Positions 53,772 through 62,958 of a stretch of 64,000 nt of DNA are shown piece after piece. The position numbers were made by a program, and so were the translations under genes. How positions within the stretch are numbered: the stretch's first letter is position 1; every line of letters starts with the position of its first letter. Below the pieces are notes generated by a model. The model made no database searches. It saw nothing but the letters and a program-made list of their open reading frames with translations, and was not told where the DNA came from. The stretch is from Hyphomicrobiales bacterium (lineage in GTDB: Bacteria; Pseudomonadota; Alphaproteobacteria; Rhizobiales; Xanthobacteraceae): positions 496,001 through 560,000 of the forward strand of contig JADJPN010000003.1 in the NCBI GenBank assembly GCA_016713235.1. Direction: 5' to 3'.

Positions 53772-54884
53772 ATGATCTCGCGCCGTAATGTTCTTACTGG
53801 TTCAGCGGGCCTTTTGTTGGCAGGTGGCTCGATCTTTTCAGATCGCGTGTTGGCACAGGGTAAGAAGACTACAACCGTAGGGTTTCTATACGCGGCGACG
53901 CGAAACGATTATGGGTTCAACCAATCTTTCGCGGTTGCCGCCCGCAGGATTGCGCAACTACCGAATATGAAGCTGATCGAGCAGGAGCGAGTTCCGGAAA
54001 CGGCGCAAGCGGAACGCGCGATGGAAAGCATGATTCAGATCGATGGCGCAAATGTTATCGTGGGCACCTCGTTCGGGTATTGGCCCTTTATTCTGAATTT
54101 GGCGAAGAAGTATCCAGACGTATTGTTCGTTCACGGCGGCGCGCTCTGGAAAGACGGCGACCCCAAAAACGCAATTGGCTTCCGCGGTTATATGGAAGAG
54201 CCTCACTACTTATGTGGCATAGCAGCTGGCATGATGACCAAAACCGGGAAGATTGGTTTCATCGGCTCCAAACCGCTGTTCTTCATCTTTAACAATTGCA
54301 ATGGATTCACGCTTGGGGCCCGCTCGGTAAAGCCAAACGCAACATGCCAGGTTGTAATCACCGGCGACTGGGACAATCCGGTGAAAGAAGCGGAGACGGT
54401 CAATGCGCTCGTCGACCAGGGTGTGGATGTAATTGTCGCGAACGTCGACAGCCCCAAGGTAGCGATTGAAACCGCGGAGCGTCGCGGCATTCTCAGCTGT
54501 GGCTATCACACCGATCTGTCCGCACTCGCGCCGAAAGGGTTTCTCACGGGAGCAGAGTGGAATTGGTCGAAGGCTGGCGAATTCATCGAGTCCTGGCGTA
54601 ACGGTAAGCCGTATCCAAATCTGCAACGTGGCGGCTTCAGCAACAATATGGTGACGCTCAGCGCGTTTGGAAAATCCGTGCCGAAGGAAGTGCAAGATGC
54701 GGTGCTGAAGGCACGAGAGGGGTTCGTGAACGACAGTTTCAAGCTCTATAAGGGGCCGCTGAAAGACAACCAAGGCAACGAAGTCCTGGCAGCGGGTCGG
54801 GAGATCTCAAATTCCGACAACGCGTTCAAGGTCAACGTCAAATTCCTGGTTGAAGGAGCGATTGGCTCAACGGGTCTGAAGTAA
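53772..54884 (+). CDS. BMP family ABC transporter substrate-binding protein
   Basis: The 370-aa periplasmic protein begins with a Tat-type signal (ISRRNVLTGSAGLLLAGG). The BMP/PnrA fold is visible in KKTTTVGFLYAATRNDYGFN, ANVIVGTSFGYWPFILNLAK, KYPDVLFVHGG, YLCGIAAGMMTKTGKIGFIG and GVDVIVANVDSPKVAIETAE. BMP proteins bind nucleosides, purines or related ureides. It leads the ABC operon with two permeases, the ATPase and an amidohydrolase. Confidence 0.92.
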   Translation: MISRRNVLTGSAGLLLAGGSIFSDRVLAQGKKTTTVGFLYAATRNDYGFNQSFAVAARRIAQLPNMKLIEQERVPETAQAERAMESMIQIDGANVIVGTSFGYWPFILNLAKKYPDVLFVHGGALWKDGDPKNAIGFRGYMEEPHYLCGIAAGMMTKTGKIGFIGSKPLFFIFNNCNGFTLGARSVKPNATCQVVITGDWDNPVKEAETVNALVDQGVDVIVANVDSPKVAIETAERRGILSCGYHTDLSALAPKGFLTGAEWNWSKAGEFIESWRNGKPYPNLQRGGFSNNMVTLSAFGKSVPKEVQDAVLKAREGFVNDSFKLYKGPLKDNQGNEVLAAGREISNSDNAFKVNVKFLVEGAIGSTGLK

Positions 54885-54904
54885 GCGGTGAGACGAACGT
54901 AATT

Positions 54905-56032
54905 ATGTCGGCTCCACCGGATTCTGGTACCTCGGCTAAAGTGGCTCAAGACGTTCAAGATGTTGAGCGAGGGCTAAAGTCCTTGCTGGATCTAAGATCG
55001 CAGGAATGGCTGGAGCCATTCCTGCTTTCCGTCGGTGCTCTGATCGTAGCTTTGCTGCTTTTCGGCGCATTTATGATGCTGCAGGGAATTCCGCCGCTCG
55101 AACTGTACAGCGCTCTCTATATTGGGTCGTTCGGAACACGAATTTCTATAGAGAATTCCTTGACGCTTGCAGCGCCAATTTTGCTCGCTGCACTTTGTAC
55201 GTTGATTGCGGCCCGGGTTGGGTTGCTTGTAATGGGAGGGGAGGGCGCGATCGTCCTGGGCGGACTTGGCGCAGTATTGGTTGGCGTGGCGTTGCCTTTA
55301 AGCTCTCCGCTGCTTGGCTCGTTGCTTTGCCTGTTAGCGGGGGCTCTCTTCGGTGGACTATGGATCGCGATGGCTGGCGGTCTCAAGCGTGTTCGCGGCG
55401 TCAACGAAACGATCTCGACTTTGCTATTAAACTATATCGCTATCGCGATTCTGAATCATTTGATCAGCGGACCGATCCGCGATTTCTCTCAGACCTTGAA
55501 GGCGCAAAGCTGGTCTATCCCGTCTTACTTCATGATGCCGAATATTCCAGGATGGTCCGTGCACTGGGGTATTCTAATCGGCATACTGGTTTGTGTGCTG
55601 CTGCACGTTCTGTTGCGGCACACGACGTTTGGGTTCTCAATGGACGTCGTCGGCGGCAACAATCGCGCGGCGCAGATGGCCGGACTCCCTATAACGTCTA
55701 TCGTAGTAATCTCCTGTTTTCTTGGAGGCGCAGCTGCTGGTCTGGCGGGAGCGATCGAGGTCGTTGCTGTGCACGGTGCGGCCAGTGAATCCCTTGTTGT
55801 TGGATTTGGATACACCGGCATCCTTGTCGCTTTTCTGGCAAGACAAAAGCCTTTAGCGGTTATCTTTTTCGCACTTTTGATGGGCGGGATTGCTGCGAGT
55901 GGCGGGCTTCTGCAGCGTCGTTTCGACGTTCCTTACGCCGCAACAGCGGTTTTGCAGGGAATGATCTTCCTCTGCGTGTTGGCAAGCAGTGCTTTGTCAG
56001 GCCGCATTTTGCCTGAAAGAAAGTCCAAATGA
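54905..56032 (+). CDS. ABC transporter permease (BMP-type, first)
   Basis: The 375-aa BPD_transp_2 permease has a cytosolic N-tail of about 35 residues and 8-10 helices: EPFLLSVGALIVALLLFGAF, LTLAAPILLAALCTLIAARV, GLLVMGGEGAIVLGGLGAVL, RGVNETISTLLLNYIAIAIL and FGFSMDVVGGNNRAAQMAGL. The last contains the coupling motif (GxNxxAAxxAG). It overlaps the second permease gene by 4 nt. Confidence 0.92.
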   Translation: MSAPPDSGTSAKVAQDVQDVERGLKSLLDLRSQEWLEPFLLSVGALIVALLLFGAFMMLQGIPPLELYSALYIGSFGTRISIENSLTLAAPILLAALCTLIAARVGLLVMGGEGAIVLGGLGAVLVGVALPLSSPLLGSLLCLLAGALFGGLWIAMAGGLKRVRGVNETISTLLLNYIAIAILNHLISGPIRDFSQTLKAQSWSIPSYFMMPNIPGWSVHWGILIGILVCVLLHVLLRHTTFGFSMDVVGGNNRAAQMAGLPITSIVVISCFLGGAAAGLAGAIEVVAVHGAASESLVVGFGYTGILVAFLARQKPLAVIFFALLMGGIAASGGLLQRRFDVPYAATAVLQGMIFLCVLASSALSGRILPERKSK

Positions 56033-56958
56033 CCGAAGCCGGCGAACTTGGTTGGTGGGGAGTTCTCTTCGCGATATTCGCGGGAGCAATTCGCGTGTCT
56101 ACTCCTTACTTGCTTGTCAGCCTTGGCGAAACAATTACCGAAAAAAGCGGTCGCACCAATCTCGGTTTAGAAGGAACACTTGTCCTCGGAGCGATGTGTG
56201 CTTTCGCCACTTCCGTCATCACGGGTTCCCCTTGGCTTGGAGTGCTGGCCGCAGGCGTGGCCGGCGCCTCTCTTGGTCTCCTCCACGCATTAATTTGTAA
56301 TCTCCCGCGGGTAAACGATATCGCCGTCGGTATCGCGTTGTTTCTGCTCGGGGTTGGTCTTGCTTTCTATTTCGGCAAACCATTCATTGAGCCACGCGCC
56401 ACGATGCTGACCGGCATCAGTTTAGGTTTTTGGAGCGATCATCCTGCGATCCGCTCGGGCCTCGAAGTGAATCCGCTTTTCTTCCTTGGTCTGTTACTGG
56501 CAATTTTTCTCCAGTGGTCGCTTATAAACACGAAGTGGGGCCTCTATCTTCGGATGGCCGGCGAAAGTGAAGACGCGGCTCGTGCGGTCGGCCGCTCAGT
56601 CCAGTCGGTCAGAACCTACGCGACGGTTTTCGGCGGGTTCATTTCCGGGCTGGGAGGTGCATCGCTTTCTTTGTTTTATCCAGGCAACTGGAACGAGGGC
56701 TTGTCGAGCGGGCAGGGCTTGATGGCAATTGCGCTGGTTATTTTCGCGCGCTGGAATCCGGTTCGCTGCTTTTACGCCTCGCTCTTGTTTGGTGGTGCTT
56801 CTGCCATCGGGCCCGCGCTTCAAAGCGTCGGAATTAATCAAGGCTATTACCTGATTAATGCTGCGCCGTACGTCTTTACCCTTGGCCTACTGATTTACAG
56901 TTCGTCTGCGTCTTACCGGTTGGCCGGCGCGCCTAGCGAACTTTCGCTTTCACGGTGA
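56029..56958 (+). CDS. ABC transporter permease (BMP-type, second)
   Basis: The 309-aa partner permease shows STPYLLVSLGETITEKSGRT, NLGLEGTLVLGAMCAFATSV, VNDIAVGIALFLLGVGLAFY, YLRMAGESEDAARAVGRSV and SGQGLMAIALVIFARWNPVR. The EEN-like AGESEDAARAVG is the coupling helix. It is in the usual order after the longer permease. Confidence 0.92.
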   Translation: MTEAGELGWWGVLFAIFAGAIRVSTPYLLVSLGETITEKSGRTNLGLEGTLVLGAMCAFATSVITGSPWLGVLAAGVAGASLGLLHALICNLPRVNDIAVGIALFLLGVGLAFYFGKPFIEPRATMLTGISLGFWSDHPAIRSGLEVNPLFFLGLLLAIFLQWSLINTKWGLYLRMAGESEDAARAVGRSVQSVRTYATVFGGFISGLGGASLSLFYPGNWNEGLSSGQGLMAIALVIFARWNPVRCFYASLLFGGASAIGPALQSVGINQGYYLINAAPYVFTLGLLIYSSSASYRLAGAPSELSLSR

Positions 56959-56963
56959 AACAC

Positions 56964-58496
56964 ATGACGGTCCTGCCGCCTCCAACCATTGAGCTACGGA
57001 ATATTTCGAAGCAATTTGGAACGGTGCGGGCTCTCGATGCTGTTTCGGCACGCTTCCAATCTGGCCGCGTGCACGCGTTGCTGGGCGAGAACGGCGCAGG
57101 AAAAAGTACGCTGGTTAAATGTCTACTCGGCTATTACCGGGCCGACGCCGGAGAAACAATTGTCGATGGCCGGCGAGTGGCGATATCTCACCCGGCGGAG
57201 GCGCATGCCTTAGGTCTTGGGATGGTCTACCAGCACTTTACGCTGGTACCGCAAATGACCGTCGCAGAGAATTTTGTACTGGGCCGCGGCAAAATTCCGC
57301 TCGTGGTTAAATGGAAAGACGAGCAGGATCAATTGCGCTCGTTTATGGCGGGGATGCCATTTCGGCTGGATCCCCAGCGTAAAGTATCGACGTTAGCGGC
57401 CGGCGAAAAACAAAAGCTCGAGATTCTGAAACAACTTTATCTCGGGCGTCGTTTTCTCGTACTGGACGAGCCAACGTCGGTTCTGACGCCTGCCGAAGCT
57501 GATGAAGTGCTGGGCGAGATGAGAAATCTGGCAAATGCGTCGAAGCTGACGGTGGTGCTCATTACGCACAAATTTCGAGAAGTGGAACAGTTCGCGCAAG
57601 ACGTAACTGTACTTCGCGGCGGAAAGCTTGCGGGAAGTGTAGACCAGAAAGACGCAAGCAAAGAGACGCTAGCAACAATGATGTTCGGCGGCGGGACGGC
57701 CGAAAAGTCGCGAGTCGCGAAACCGGCGGCCGTTGCGGACGGGGTTCCCTATCTAAAGATCCATGAATTGATCGCGGACGGTGACAGAGGCACGCCTGTT
57801 CTGAACGGCGTGAGCATAGACGTCCGTCCGGGCGAAATCGTTGGAGTTGCTGGCGTCTCGGGAAATGGCCAGAAAGAGCTGGTTGAGGTTCTTGCCGGCC
57901 AGCGGGCAACAACAAGCGGAAGTATTCTTGTTGACCGTCAAGCATTTTCGGGAACGCGCTCAGAAATTAAACGCGCAGGCGTTGCGCTTATTTCAGAGGA
58001 GCCGTTAGCGAATTCCGCCGTTCGGACGCTTTCGGTGATGGAAAATTTAGCGCTTCGCCAATTTGACGAGAAGCCGCTTTCGCTGGCGAAGTTTTTTCTC
58101 AACCGATCCCGTTTGGCACCATTCGCTCGGGATTTAATCCAACGCTACAAAGTGCGGGCGTCATCTCCATTCGTCCGCCTCGACACGCTTTCTGGAGGCA
58201 ACGTGCAGCGAGTTGTTCTAGCACGAGAGCTATCCCGCGACGTAAAGCTGCTTATCGTACAAAACCCTTGCTTTGGTTTGGATGCATCTGCGGCGACGAA
58301 CATCAGGCAGCAAATTGTCGATGCTCGTGATCGTGGCGCGGCAGTCTTGCTTGTGAGCGAGGATCTCGACGAGATCTTGGAGATATCCGATCGCATACTT
58401 GTTCTATCCGAGGGGACAGTATCTTTCGAGACCAGCAGAGCGAACGCTGAGGTCTACGAGATTGGCCGGCATATGGCTGGCGCGCACGCGGCATGA
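56964..58496 (+). CDS. ABC transporter ATP-binding protein (double domain)
   Basis: The 510-aa protein has two nucleotide-binding domains, as in sugar/nucleoside importers. Domain 1: LLGENGAGKSTLVKCL, signature LAAGEKQKLEILKQL and Walker B FLVLDEPTSVLTP. Domain 2: a changed Walker A, GVSGNGQKELVEVL, with LSGGNVQRVVLARELSRD and LLIVQNPCFGLDASA. A GTG at 56955 is another possible start. It overlaps the amidohydrolase gene by 4 nt. Confidence 0.93.
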   Translation: MTVLPPPTIELRNISKQFGTVRALDAVSARFQSGRVHALLGENGAGKSTLVKCLLGYYRADAGETIVDGRRVAISHPAEAHALGLGMVYQHFTLVPQMTVAENFVLGRGKIPLVVKWKDEQDQLRSFMAGMPFRLDPQRKVSTLAAGEKQKLEILKQLYLGRRFLVLDEPTSVLTPAEADEVLGEMRNLANASKLTVVLITHKFREVEQFAQDVTVLRGGKLAGSVDQKDASKETLATMMFGGGTAEKSRVAKPAAVADGVPYLKIHELIADGDRGTPVLNGVSIDVRPGEIVGVAGVSGNGQKELVEVLAGQRATTSGSILVDRQAFSGTRSEIKRAGVALISEEPLANSAVRTLSVMENLALRQFDEKPLSLAKFFLNRSRLAPFARDLIQRYKVRASSPFVRLDTLSGGNVQRVVLARELSRDVKLLIVQNPCFGLDASAATNIRQQIVDARDRGAAVLLVSEDLDEILEISDRILVLSEGTVSFETSRANAEVYEIGRHMAGAHAA

Positions 58497-59989
58497 CATT
58501 GTGGATTCGAAACGCCCGCGTTCTTCGATCGGTTCACGAGGTGCCGGTCCTGGCGGACATTCTCGTGGCGAAGAATGTAATCAAGGCAATAGAACCACCC
58601 GGCAGCATTACGTCAGAGGCGTTCAAGCAAATTGATGCCACCGATAAACTATTGGTGCCAGGCATGGTCAATGGCCATACACATAGCCATGGCGCACTTG
58701 GCAAGGGCGCTGTCGGGGATCGCGTTTCACTGGAAGTATTCCTGGCGGGTAGCGGTGCGTTAAACGGGTCGCGAACTTACGACGACAAGTGGCTTAGCGC
58801 GGCGTTGACGGCCGTTGAACTAGTGAGAAAAGGCTGCACGGCGGCCTACGATCTTTTTGTCGAGTATCCTGTTCCCTCTAAAGAAGGGATTAGTGCGGTC
58901 GCGTCGGCCTATAAGGAAGTCGGCATGAGGGCCGTCATTGCGCCGATGATGGCTGACAAGACGCTTTATCAAGCCTTGCCGGGTCTGCTTGAATCGTTGC
59001 CGGCCCATGTGCGGGAACAAGTAAATGCTTTGAAAGCATCCCCGTATGAAGCTTCCGTCGAAGCGGTCAGAGGCATCCTCGAGGATTGGAGTTTAGATCG
59101 GGAGAAGATCAAACCCGGGTTGGGTCCTACAATTCCGCTGCATTGCTCGGACGAATTTCTATCGGCATGTGGCGAACTTTCAAGAGAGTACGATATCGTT
59201 CTGCAAACGCACTTGGCTGAATCCAAGACACAAGCATTGCTCGGATTCAAGAAGTATGGATGTAGCCTTACAGAGCATTTGGATAATCTAGGCCTAATAA
59301 ACAGCCGCTTTAGTGCCGCCCACGCAATTTGGCTGGATCGGGAGGATATTTCGCGGCTAGCGGATCGAGGCGCCGGTGTCGTACACAATCCAATGAGCAA
59401 TTTAAGGCTCGGTTCCGGCGTCGCAAACACCCGTGCGATGTTGAGTGCCGGTATCCGTCTTGGAATTGGCACCGATGCATCCAACACGTCCGACGGGCAG
59501 AACATGTTTGAGGCGTTGCGACTAGCGTCTTATCTGTCGAGAGTTAATTCTACTGTGCTCGATCATTGGCTTTCTGCAGAGGAGGTCGTGTCTGCGGCAA
59601 GCGAAGGCAGCGCCGGAATTCTAGGATTTGACCGGATTGGAAAAATCCAGGTGGGATTCAAGGCAGATATCGTTTTTCTGGACCTGACCCACATCAATTA
59701 CGTCCCGCTTCGTTCACCCGTCTTGCAGATGGCTTATGCCGAGAACGGGGCCGCGGTTGATAGTGGCATGGTGGACGGAGAGTTCGTTCTACGCAGTGGC
59801 GAAATGCTGACAATTGATGAGAAGGTTCTGCGGAAAAAGGCAGAAGCGGCGGCCGAGAGACTAGATGAAGCGAATGCTGGAGCGAAGCTGGCAGCCGTAG
59901 AGGCCAGCAAATTAGTGGGGCACTTTTGCATGGCGCACGCGCAGCAGGAGTTTAGCGTCAGACGCGTTGTCCCGGGTGAACTCCATTGA
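58493..59989 (+). CDS. amidohydrolase family protein (guanine/cytosine deaminase-like)
   Basis: The 498-aa metal-dependent hydrolase has the metal pair in VNGHTHSHGALGKG, further ligands in PLHCSDEF and LQTHLAESKTQ, SAAHAIWLDREDI, VVHNPMSNLRLGSG and GIGTDASNTSDGQNMFEALR, and the late IQVGFKADIVFLDL. The pattern is that of the aminohydrolase (ATZ/TRZ, guanine deaminase) branch. Translational coupling to a BMP-type importer suggests that the imported compound is a purine, triazine or ureide that this enzyme deaminates or opens. Substrate unknown. Confidence 0.9.
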   Translation: MTLWIRNARVLRSVHEVPVLADILVAKNVIKAIEPPGSITSEAFKQIDATDKLLVPGMVNGHTHSHGALGKGAVGDRVSLEVFLAGSGALNGSRTYDDKWLSAALTAVELVRKGCTAAYDLFVEYPVPSKEGISAVASAYKEVGMRAVIAPMMADKTLYQALPGLLESLPAHVREQVNALKASPYEASVEAVRGILEDWSLDREKIKPGLGPTIPLHCSDEFLSACGELSREYDIVLQTHLAESKTQALLGFKKYGCSLTEHLDNLGLINSRFSAAHAIWLDREDISRLADRGAGVVHNPMSNLRLGSGVANTRAMLSAGIRLGIGTDASNTSDGQNMFEALRLASYLSRVNSTVLDHWLSAEEVVSAASEGSAGILGFDRIGKIQVGFKADIVFLDLTHINYVPLRSPVLQMAYAENGAAVDSGMVDGEFVLRSGEMLTIDEKVLRKKAEAAAERLDEANAGAKLAAVEASKLVGHFCMAHAQQEFSVRRVVPGELH

Positions 59990-60056
59990 GACGTTGCGCC
60001 TGGAACACATGGTTGAGGCATCGCTACTAAAAATTTGGGAGCCCATTCCCGCAACT

Positions 60057-60084
60057 TGATCACCTTTAAGGTGATCATTTTTTT
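60057..60084 (+). terminator. terminator after the amidohydrolase operon
   Basis: TGATCACCT and AGGTGATCA form a perfect stem with a 3-nt loop, followed by a T run (ATTTTTTTA). It is 67 bp downstream of the stop at 59989. Confidence 0.88.
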
Positions 60085-60307
60085 AAACGCGCTTTCACAG
60101 GTTTGCTGGTGCCAGATGCGGGTGAATCGGAGTGGCGAAGTTCCGGGCCCTTCTGCATGACACCGTAGCGTGATTGACGGTCGTGTAGCGCTCGCGTCGA
60201 GTGTCCAATCCAGCCTCCAACGCATCGGCTTGCTAGCTTTCTCACAATTACGCTTCTGCGCGAGATCGTCGAGTAATAATCGAGCGACGCAGGCGCCATT
60301 GTTGGAT
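60085..60307. other. non-coding stretch before the FNR box
   Basis: About 220 bp in which I see no gene on either strand. Confidence 0.5.
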
Positions 60308-60321
60308 TTGACTTAGATCAA
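60308..60321. promoter_or_regulatory. FNR/FixK-type box upstream of the DUF6455 gene
   Basis: TTGACTTAGATCAA fits TTGAY-N4-RTCAA, the FNR/FixK2 consensus. A -10-like TATTAA follows at 60349-60354. This suggests induction under low oxygen. Confidence 0.6.
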
Positions 60322-60377
60322 AGCAAAAACCTCGGGAAGTTCCTTCTGTATTAAGAGAGAGAATGAAGGAGGATCGG

Positions 60378-60755
60378 ATGTTTTCTTGGGTCGCTAAAGT
60401 CTTCGGTAGACAGGATTCGAGGATGCCTTGGGCTAAAGAATCGAGACCGGATGCTCATGAGATGCAAAGAGCTGCCTCCGACCTGGGAGTTTCAGTGACC
60501 GATCTCGAGCGGCTGGCAAAGAAACCGTTGGGTTCGGCGAAAGAGATGTATCGTAGACTTCAGATGCGGGGTGTCGATGTCGCAAAACTCGCGGCAGAAC
60601 ATCCTCGGCTAGTGAAGGACATGGAGCGCGTATGTTCGCTTTGCGAGGAAAAAAGGCGTTGTAGAAATGATGCCGAAAATCCGGACGGCGGACTTTGGCG
60701 GACTTATTGCTGCAATGCTGACTCGATTGATGAAAGCCATGCTTCTCAATCGTAA
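60378..60755 (+). CDS. DUF6455 family small Cys-rich protein
   Basis: The 125-aa protein has a helical part (MQRAASDLGVSVTDLERLA, KKPLGSAKEMYRRLQMRGVD) and a C-terminal Cys motif CSLCEEKRRC then YCCNADS, as in the DUF6455 family (CxLCxxxxxC, YCPNA). It may bind a metal or heme. The ATG at 60378 is chosen because AAGGAGGA lies 6 nt upstream; another ATG is at 60363. An FNR-type box 57 bp upstream suggests microaerobic control. Confidence 0.8.
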   Translation: MFSWVAKVFGRQDSRMPWAKESRPDAHEMQRAASDLGVSVTDLERLAKKPLGSAKEMYRRLQMRGVDVAKLAAEHPRLVKDMERVCSLCEEKRRCRNDAENPDGGLWRTYCCNADSIDESHASQS

Positions 60756-60763
60756 CTAATAAA

Positions 60764-60826
60764 CTAAGCGATAAGTCCATTGGCTAGTGCGCGGCCAATA
60801 ATCATTCGTTGTACCTCGCTCGTGCC
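60764..60826 (-). pseudogene. C-terminal remnant of an acyl-CoA dehydrogenase cut by the IS element
   Basis: The minus strand reads GTSEVQRMIIGRALANGLIA and a stop, the highly conserved end of acyl-CoA dehydrogenases. It begins exactly at the IS left end. The rest of the gene is not found on the other side of the IS, so the insertion was accompanied or followed by a deletion or rearrangement. Confidence 0.8.
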
Positions 60827-60860
60827 TGACCGGCCCCCGCTGAGTGGCCCGGTTTGAATG

Positions 60861-61735
60861 TTAGTTTAGAGCTGGCATTTCTGTCACCGTTTTTGTTGCT
60901 GGCCAAACTTTGGCCTCAGGTGCAGGCGGTCGATATCCCAGCGATGAGTGAGGTCTTGCGGTGTTGTAGTGACGCCGCCAGTTCTCGATCACGATCTGAG
61001 CCTCCTTCAATGTGTAGAAGATCTCTCCGTTCAGTAGTTCATCGCGCAGTTTCCCGTTGAAGCTTTCGCAATAGCCGTTCTCCCACGGACTGCCGGGCTC
61101 GATGTAAGCAGACTTGGCGCCAACTGTAGCGATCCACTCTCGTAGTGCTTCAGCGACGAACTCCAGGCCCGTTATCTGATCGGATGTGAGTCGGTATACC
61201 GCGCACGACGAAGATATCGTATAGGGCCTCAATGACATCGGTCGCTTTCAGCTTGCGAGCTACCTTAATCGCCAGACTTTCTCGCGTGAACTCGTCGATA
61301 ATACACAACATGCGGAATGCCCTTCCGCCGTGTACGATCAGCGACAAAGTCGTAGGACCAGACGTGATTGGGCCGTTCCGGACGCAGGCGAACGCACGAT
61401 CCGTCGTTGAGCCAAGACGTCCACGTTTGGGCTGCTTTACTGGGACTTTGAGCCCCTCGCCGCCAGATCCGTTCGACGCGCTTTTTGTTAACCAGCCATC
61501 CGGACATACGCAACATCGCAGTGATCCGGCGATAGCCATAACGACCGTATCGGCTGGCAAGTTCGATGACGTCAGCCGTCAAGAGGGCTTCATCATCAGA
61601 CGTCTTCGGAGCTTGCGCTGTGTGGACCGGTATTGGCCAAGCACTCGGCACGCCCTTCGCTCAGAGACCCAAGCTCAGGCACCACGTGGTCGACACAGAC
61701 TCGACGACGCGAGGGGCTTAGAAGTTTCCCTTTGC
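60861..61735 (-). pseudogene. IS3-family transposase OrfB (DDE), several frameshifts
   Basis: The catalytic DDE integrase domain is recognisable: NHVWSYDFVADRT (first Asp), HIRSDNGP (second Asp) and [18 protein letters not shown] (Glu), followed by [18 protein letters not shown]. The protein is spread over three frames with breaks near 61230, 61330, 61450 and 61660. It is therefore either inactive or affected by sequence errors. Confidence 0.85.
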
Positions 61736-61996
61736 AGCCTCGGCTAAGATCAGCTTGTCGAGCGTCAGATCCGACACCGCACGACGCAGGCGCGTATTCT
61801 CGGTCTCAAGCTCCTTGAGCCGCTTCACCTGGTCGCCCTTGAGGCCACCGAACTCATTGCGCCAGCGATAATATGTAACTTCCGTCACGCCTATCGCTCG
61901 AATGGCCTCGGCAGCAAGTTTGCCTTGGGCCATTAGAACATCCACCTGCCGCAGCTTCGCGACGATCTCTTCAGCCGTATGTCGTTTCCTCGCCAT
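61718..61996 (-). CDS. IS3-family transposase OrfA
   Basis: The 92-aa protein has the HTH_Tnp_1 domain (RHTAEEIVAKLRQVDVLMAQ, AIGVTEVTYYRWRNEFGG) and a coiled C-terminal part (LKELETENTRLRRAVSDLTL). It ends ILAEAAKGNF, the usual OrfA end of this group. OrfB would be made by -1 frameshifting. Confidence 0.93.
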   Translation of the reverse strand: MARKRHTAEEIVAKLRQVDVLMAQGKLAAEAIRAIGVTEVTYYRWRNEFGGLKGDQVKRLKELETENTRLRRAVSDLTLDKLILAEAAKGNF

Positions 61997-62170
61997 TGAT
62001 CCAATCCTCCGTGTTCAAAACATACATCAGGGAGGACCACTTCAATGGGGGCCGGTCACTGCTGTCTACACACGAGCCTAGAAGCGCCGGTGAGGGATCA
62101 TTTTTCCGCTACCTGCCACGTTGACTCATGAGTCCAAATCAGAAAGTGTTCGTTTATAAATATAAAAATT

Positions 62171-62184
62171 GTTCATATGTGAAC
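62171..62184. promoter_or_regulatory. palindrome upstream of the second IclR gene
   Basis: GTTCA-TATG-TGAAC inverted repeat, 11 bp before the ATG at 62196. It is a plausible autoregulatory operator. Confidence 0.5.
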
Positions 62185-62195
62185 GCAGGGATGGA

Positions 62196-62958
62196 ATGAC
62201 GGTAAAAAGCGCGCAGCGCGTGGTCGATATCTTTGAGTTGTTTGCGGTGCAGAAAAAGCCAGTGGCTCTTTCTGCGCTAGCGTCTGCGTTGCGGTTGCCG
62301 AAATCGAGTTGTCTCGCGTTGCTGAAGACTCTTCCAGCAAGGGCTACCTCTACGAGATAGGCGCGCGGGAGGGGGTATTACCAACGCGGCGCTGGCTTCA
62401 CAACGCTGAGGTTATCGCCGGAATGGTCGCTCGTGCAGAACGCACACGCCTTCCTCGTTAAGCTCAGCGAAGAAATTGGCGAGACGCTAATCCTCGCCAA
62501 GCTCCGCGCGCGAACAGATTCAGTATCTCGACGTCGTCGAAGCCAGCCAAACGCTTCGCTCACAGCGGCCCTGGTCAGTTGAAGCCCTGCATGGAACAGG
62601 CTCCGGCAAAGCGGCCATGAGCGCGCTGGACAAGAAGAGCCACGCACGGCGCTCATTCGTTCGCTTGATATGCGCCGCATCACGCCGCGTACCGTCACGA
62701 GCCGGGCCGCACTCGAGAAGGAAATCGAAGCAGGTATTGTGCGCGGTTGGCACGTCTCCATCGGCGAGAACGCCGAGGAGCGACCGTCGCAGTGGAAGTC
62801 CCTGTCCGCATGGCCGGCGACACTTTCGTTCTGATCGCCGCTGGCCTCAGCGAACGGATGGAAAAACGAATTCAAAAATAGGCGAGCGCTTGCGATCTGT
62901 GAGCAGACAGTTCGAAGACTTTGGAGTGAAAGCAGGAAGGGGCCCATTTTGTGAGTGA
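62196..62958 (+). pseudogene. IclR family regulator, broken by several indels
   Basis: The N-terminal winged HTH is intact (VKSAQRVVDIFELFAVQKKP, ALASALRLPKSSCLALLKTL). The effector domain follows in other frames: KGYLYEIGAREG, LVKLSEEIGETLILAKL, QYLDVVEAS, GTGSGKAAMSAL and GERLRSVSRQFEDFGVKAG at the end. At least five single-base changes are needed. The corrected stop at 62956-62958 overlaps the cupin start at 62951. Error is as likely as decay, given the quality of the flanking sequence. Confidence 0.75.

Larger units (their letters stand above)
60827..62058 (-). mobile_element. IS3-family insertion sequence (IS407-like group)
   Basis: The 1232-bp element has terminal inverted repeats starting TGACCGGCCCCC. 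The left end continues with TGAGTGGCCC and the right end with TGAAGTGGTCC, imperfect beyond the first 12 bp. It carries orfA (61718-61996) and a broken orfB. No target-site duplication is visible (left flank CGTGCC, right flank CTGCTG). Confidence 0.9.
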
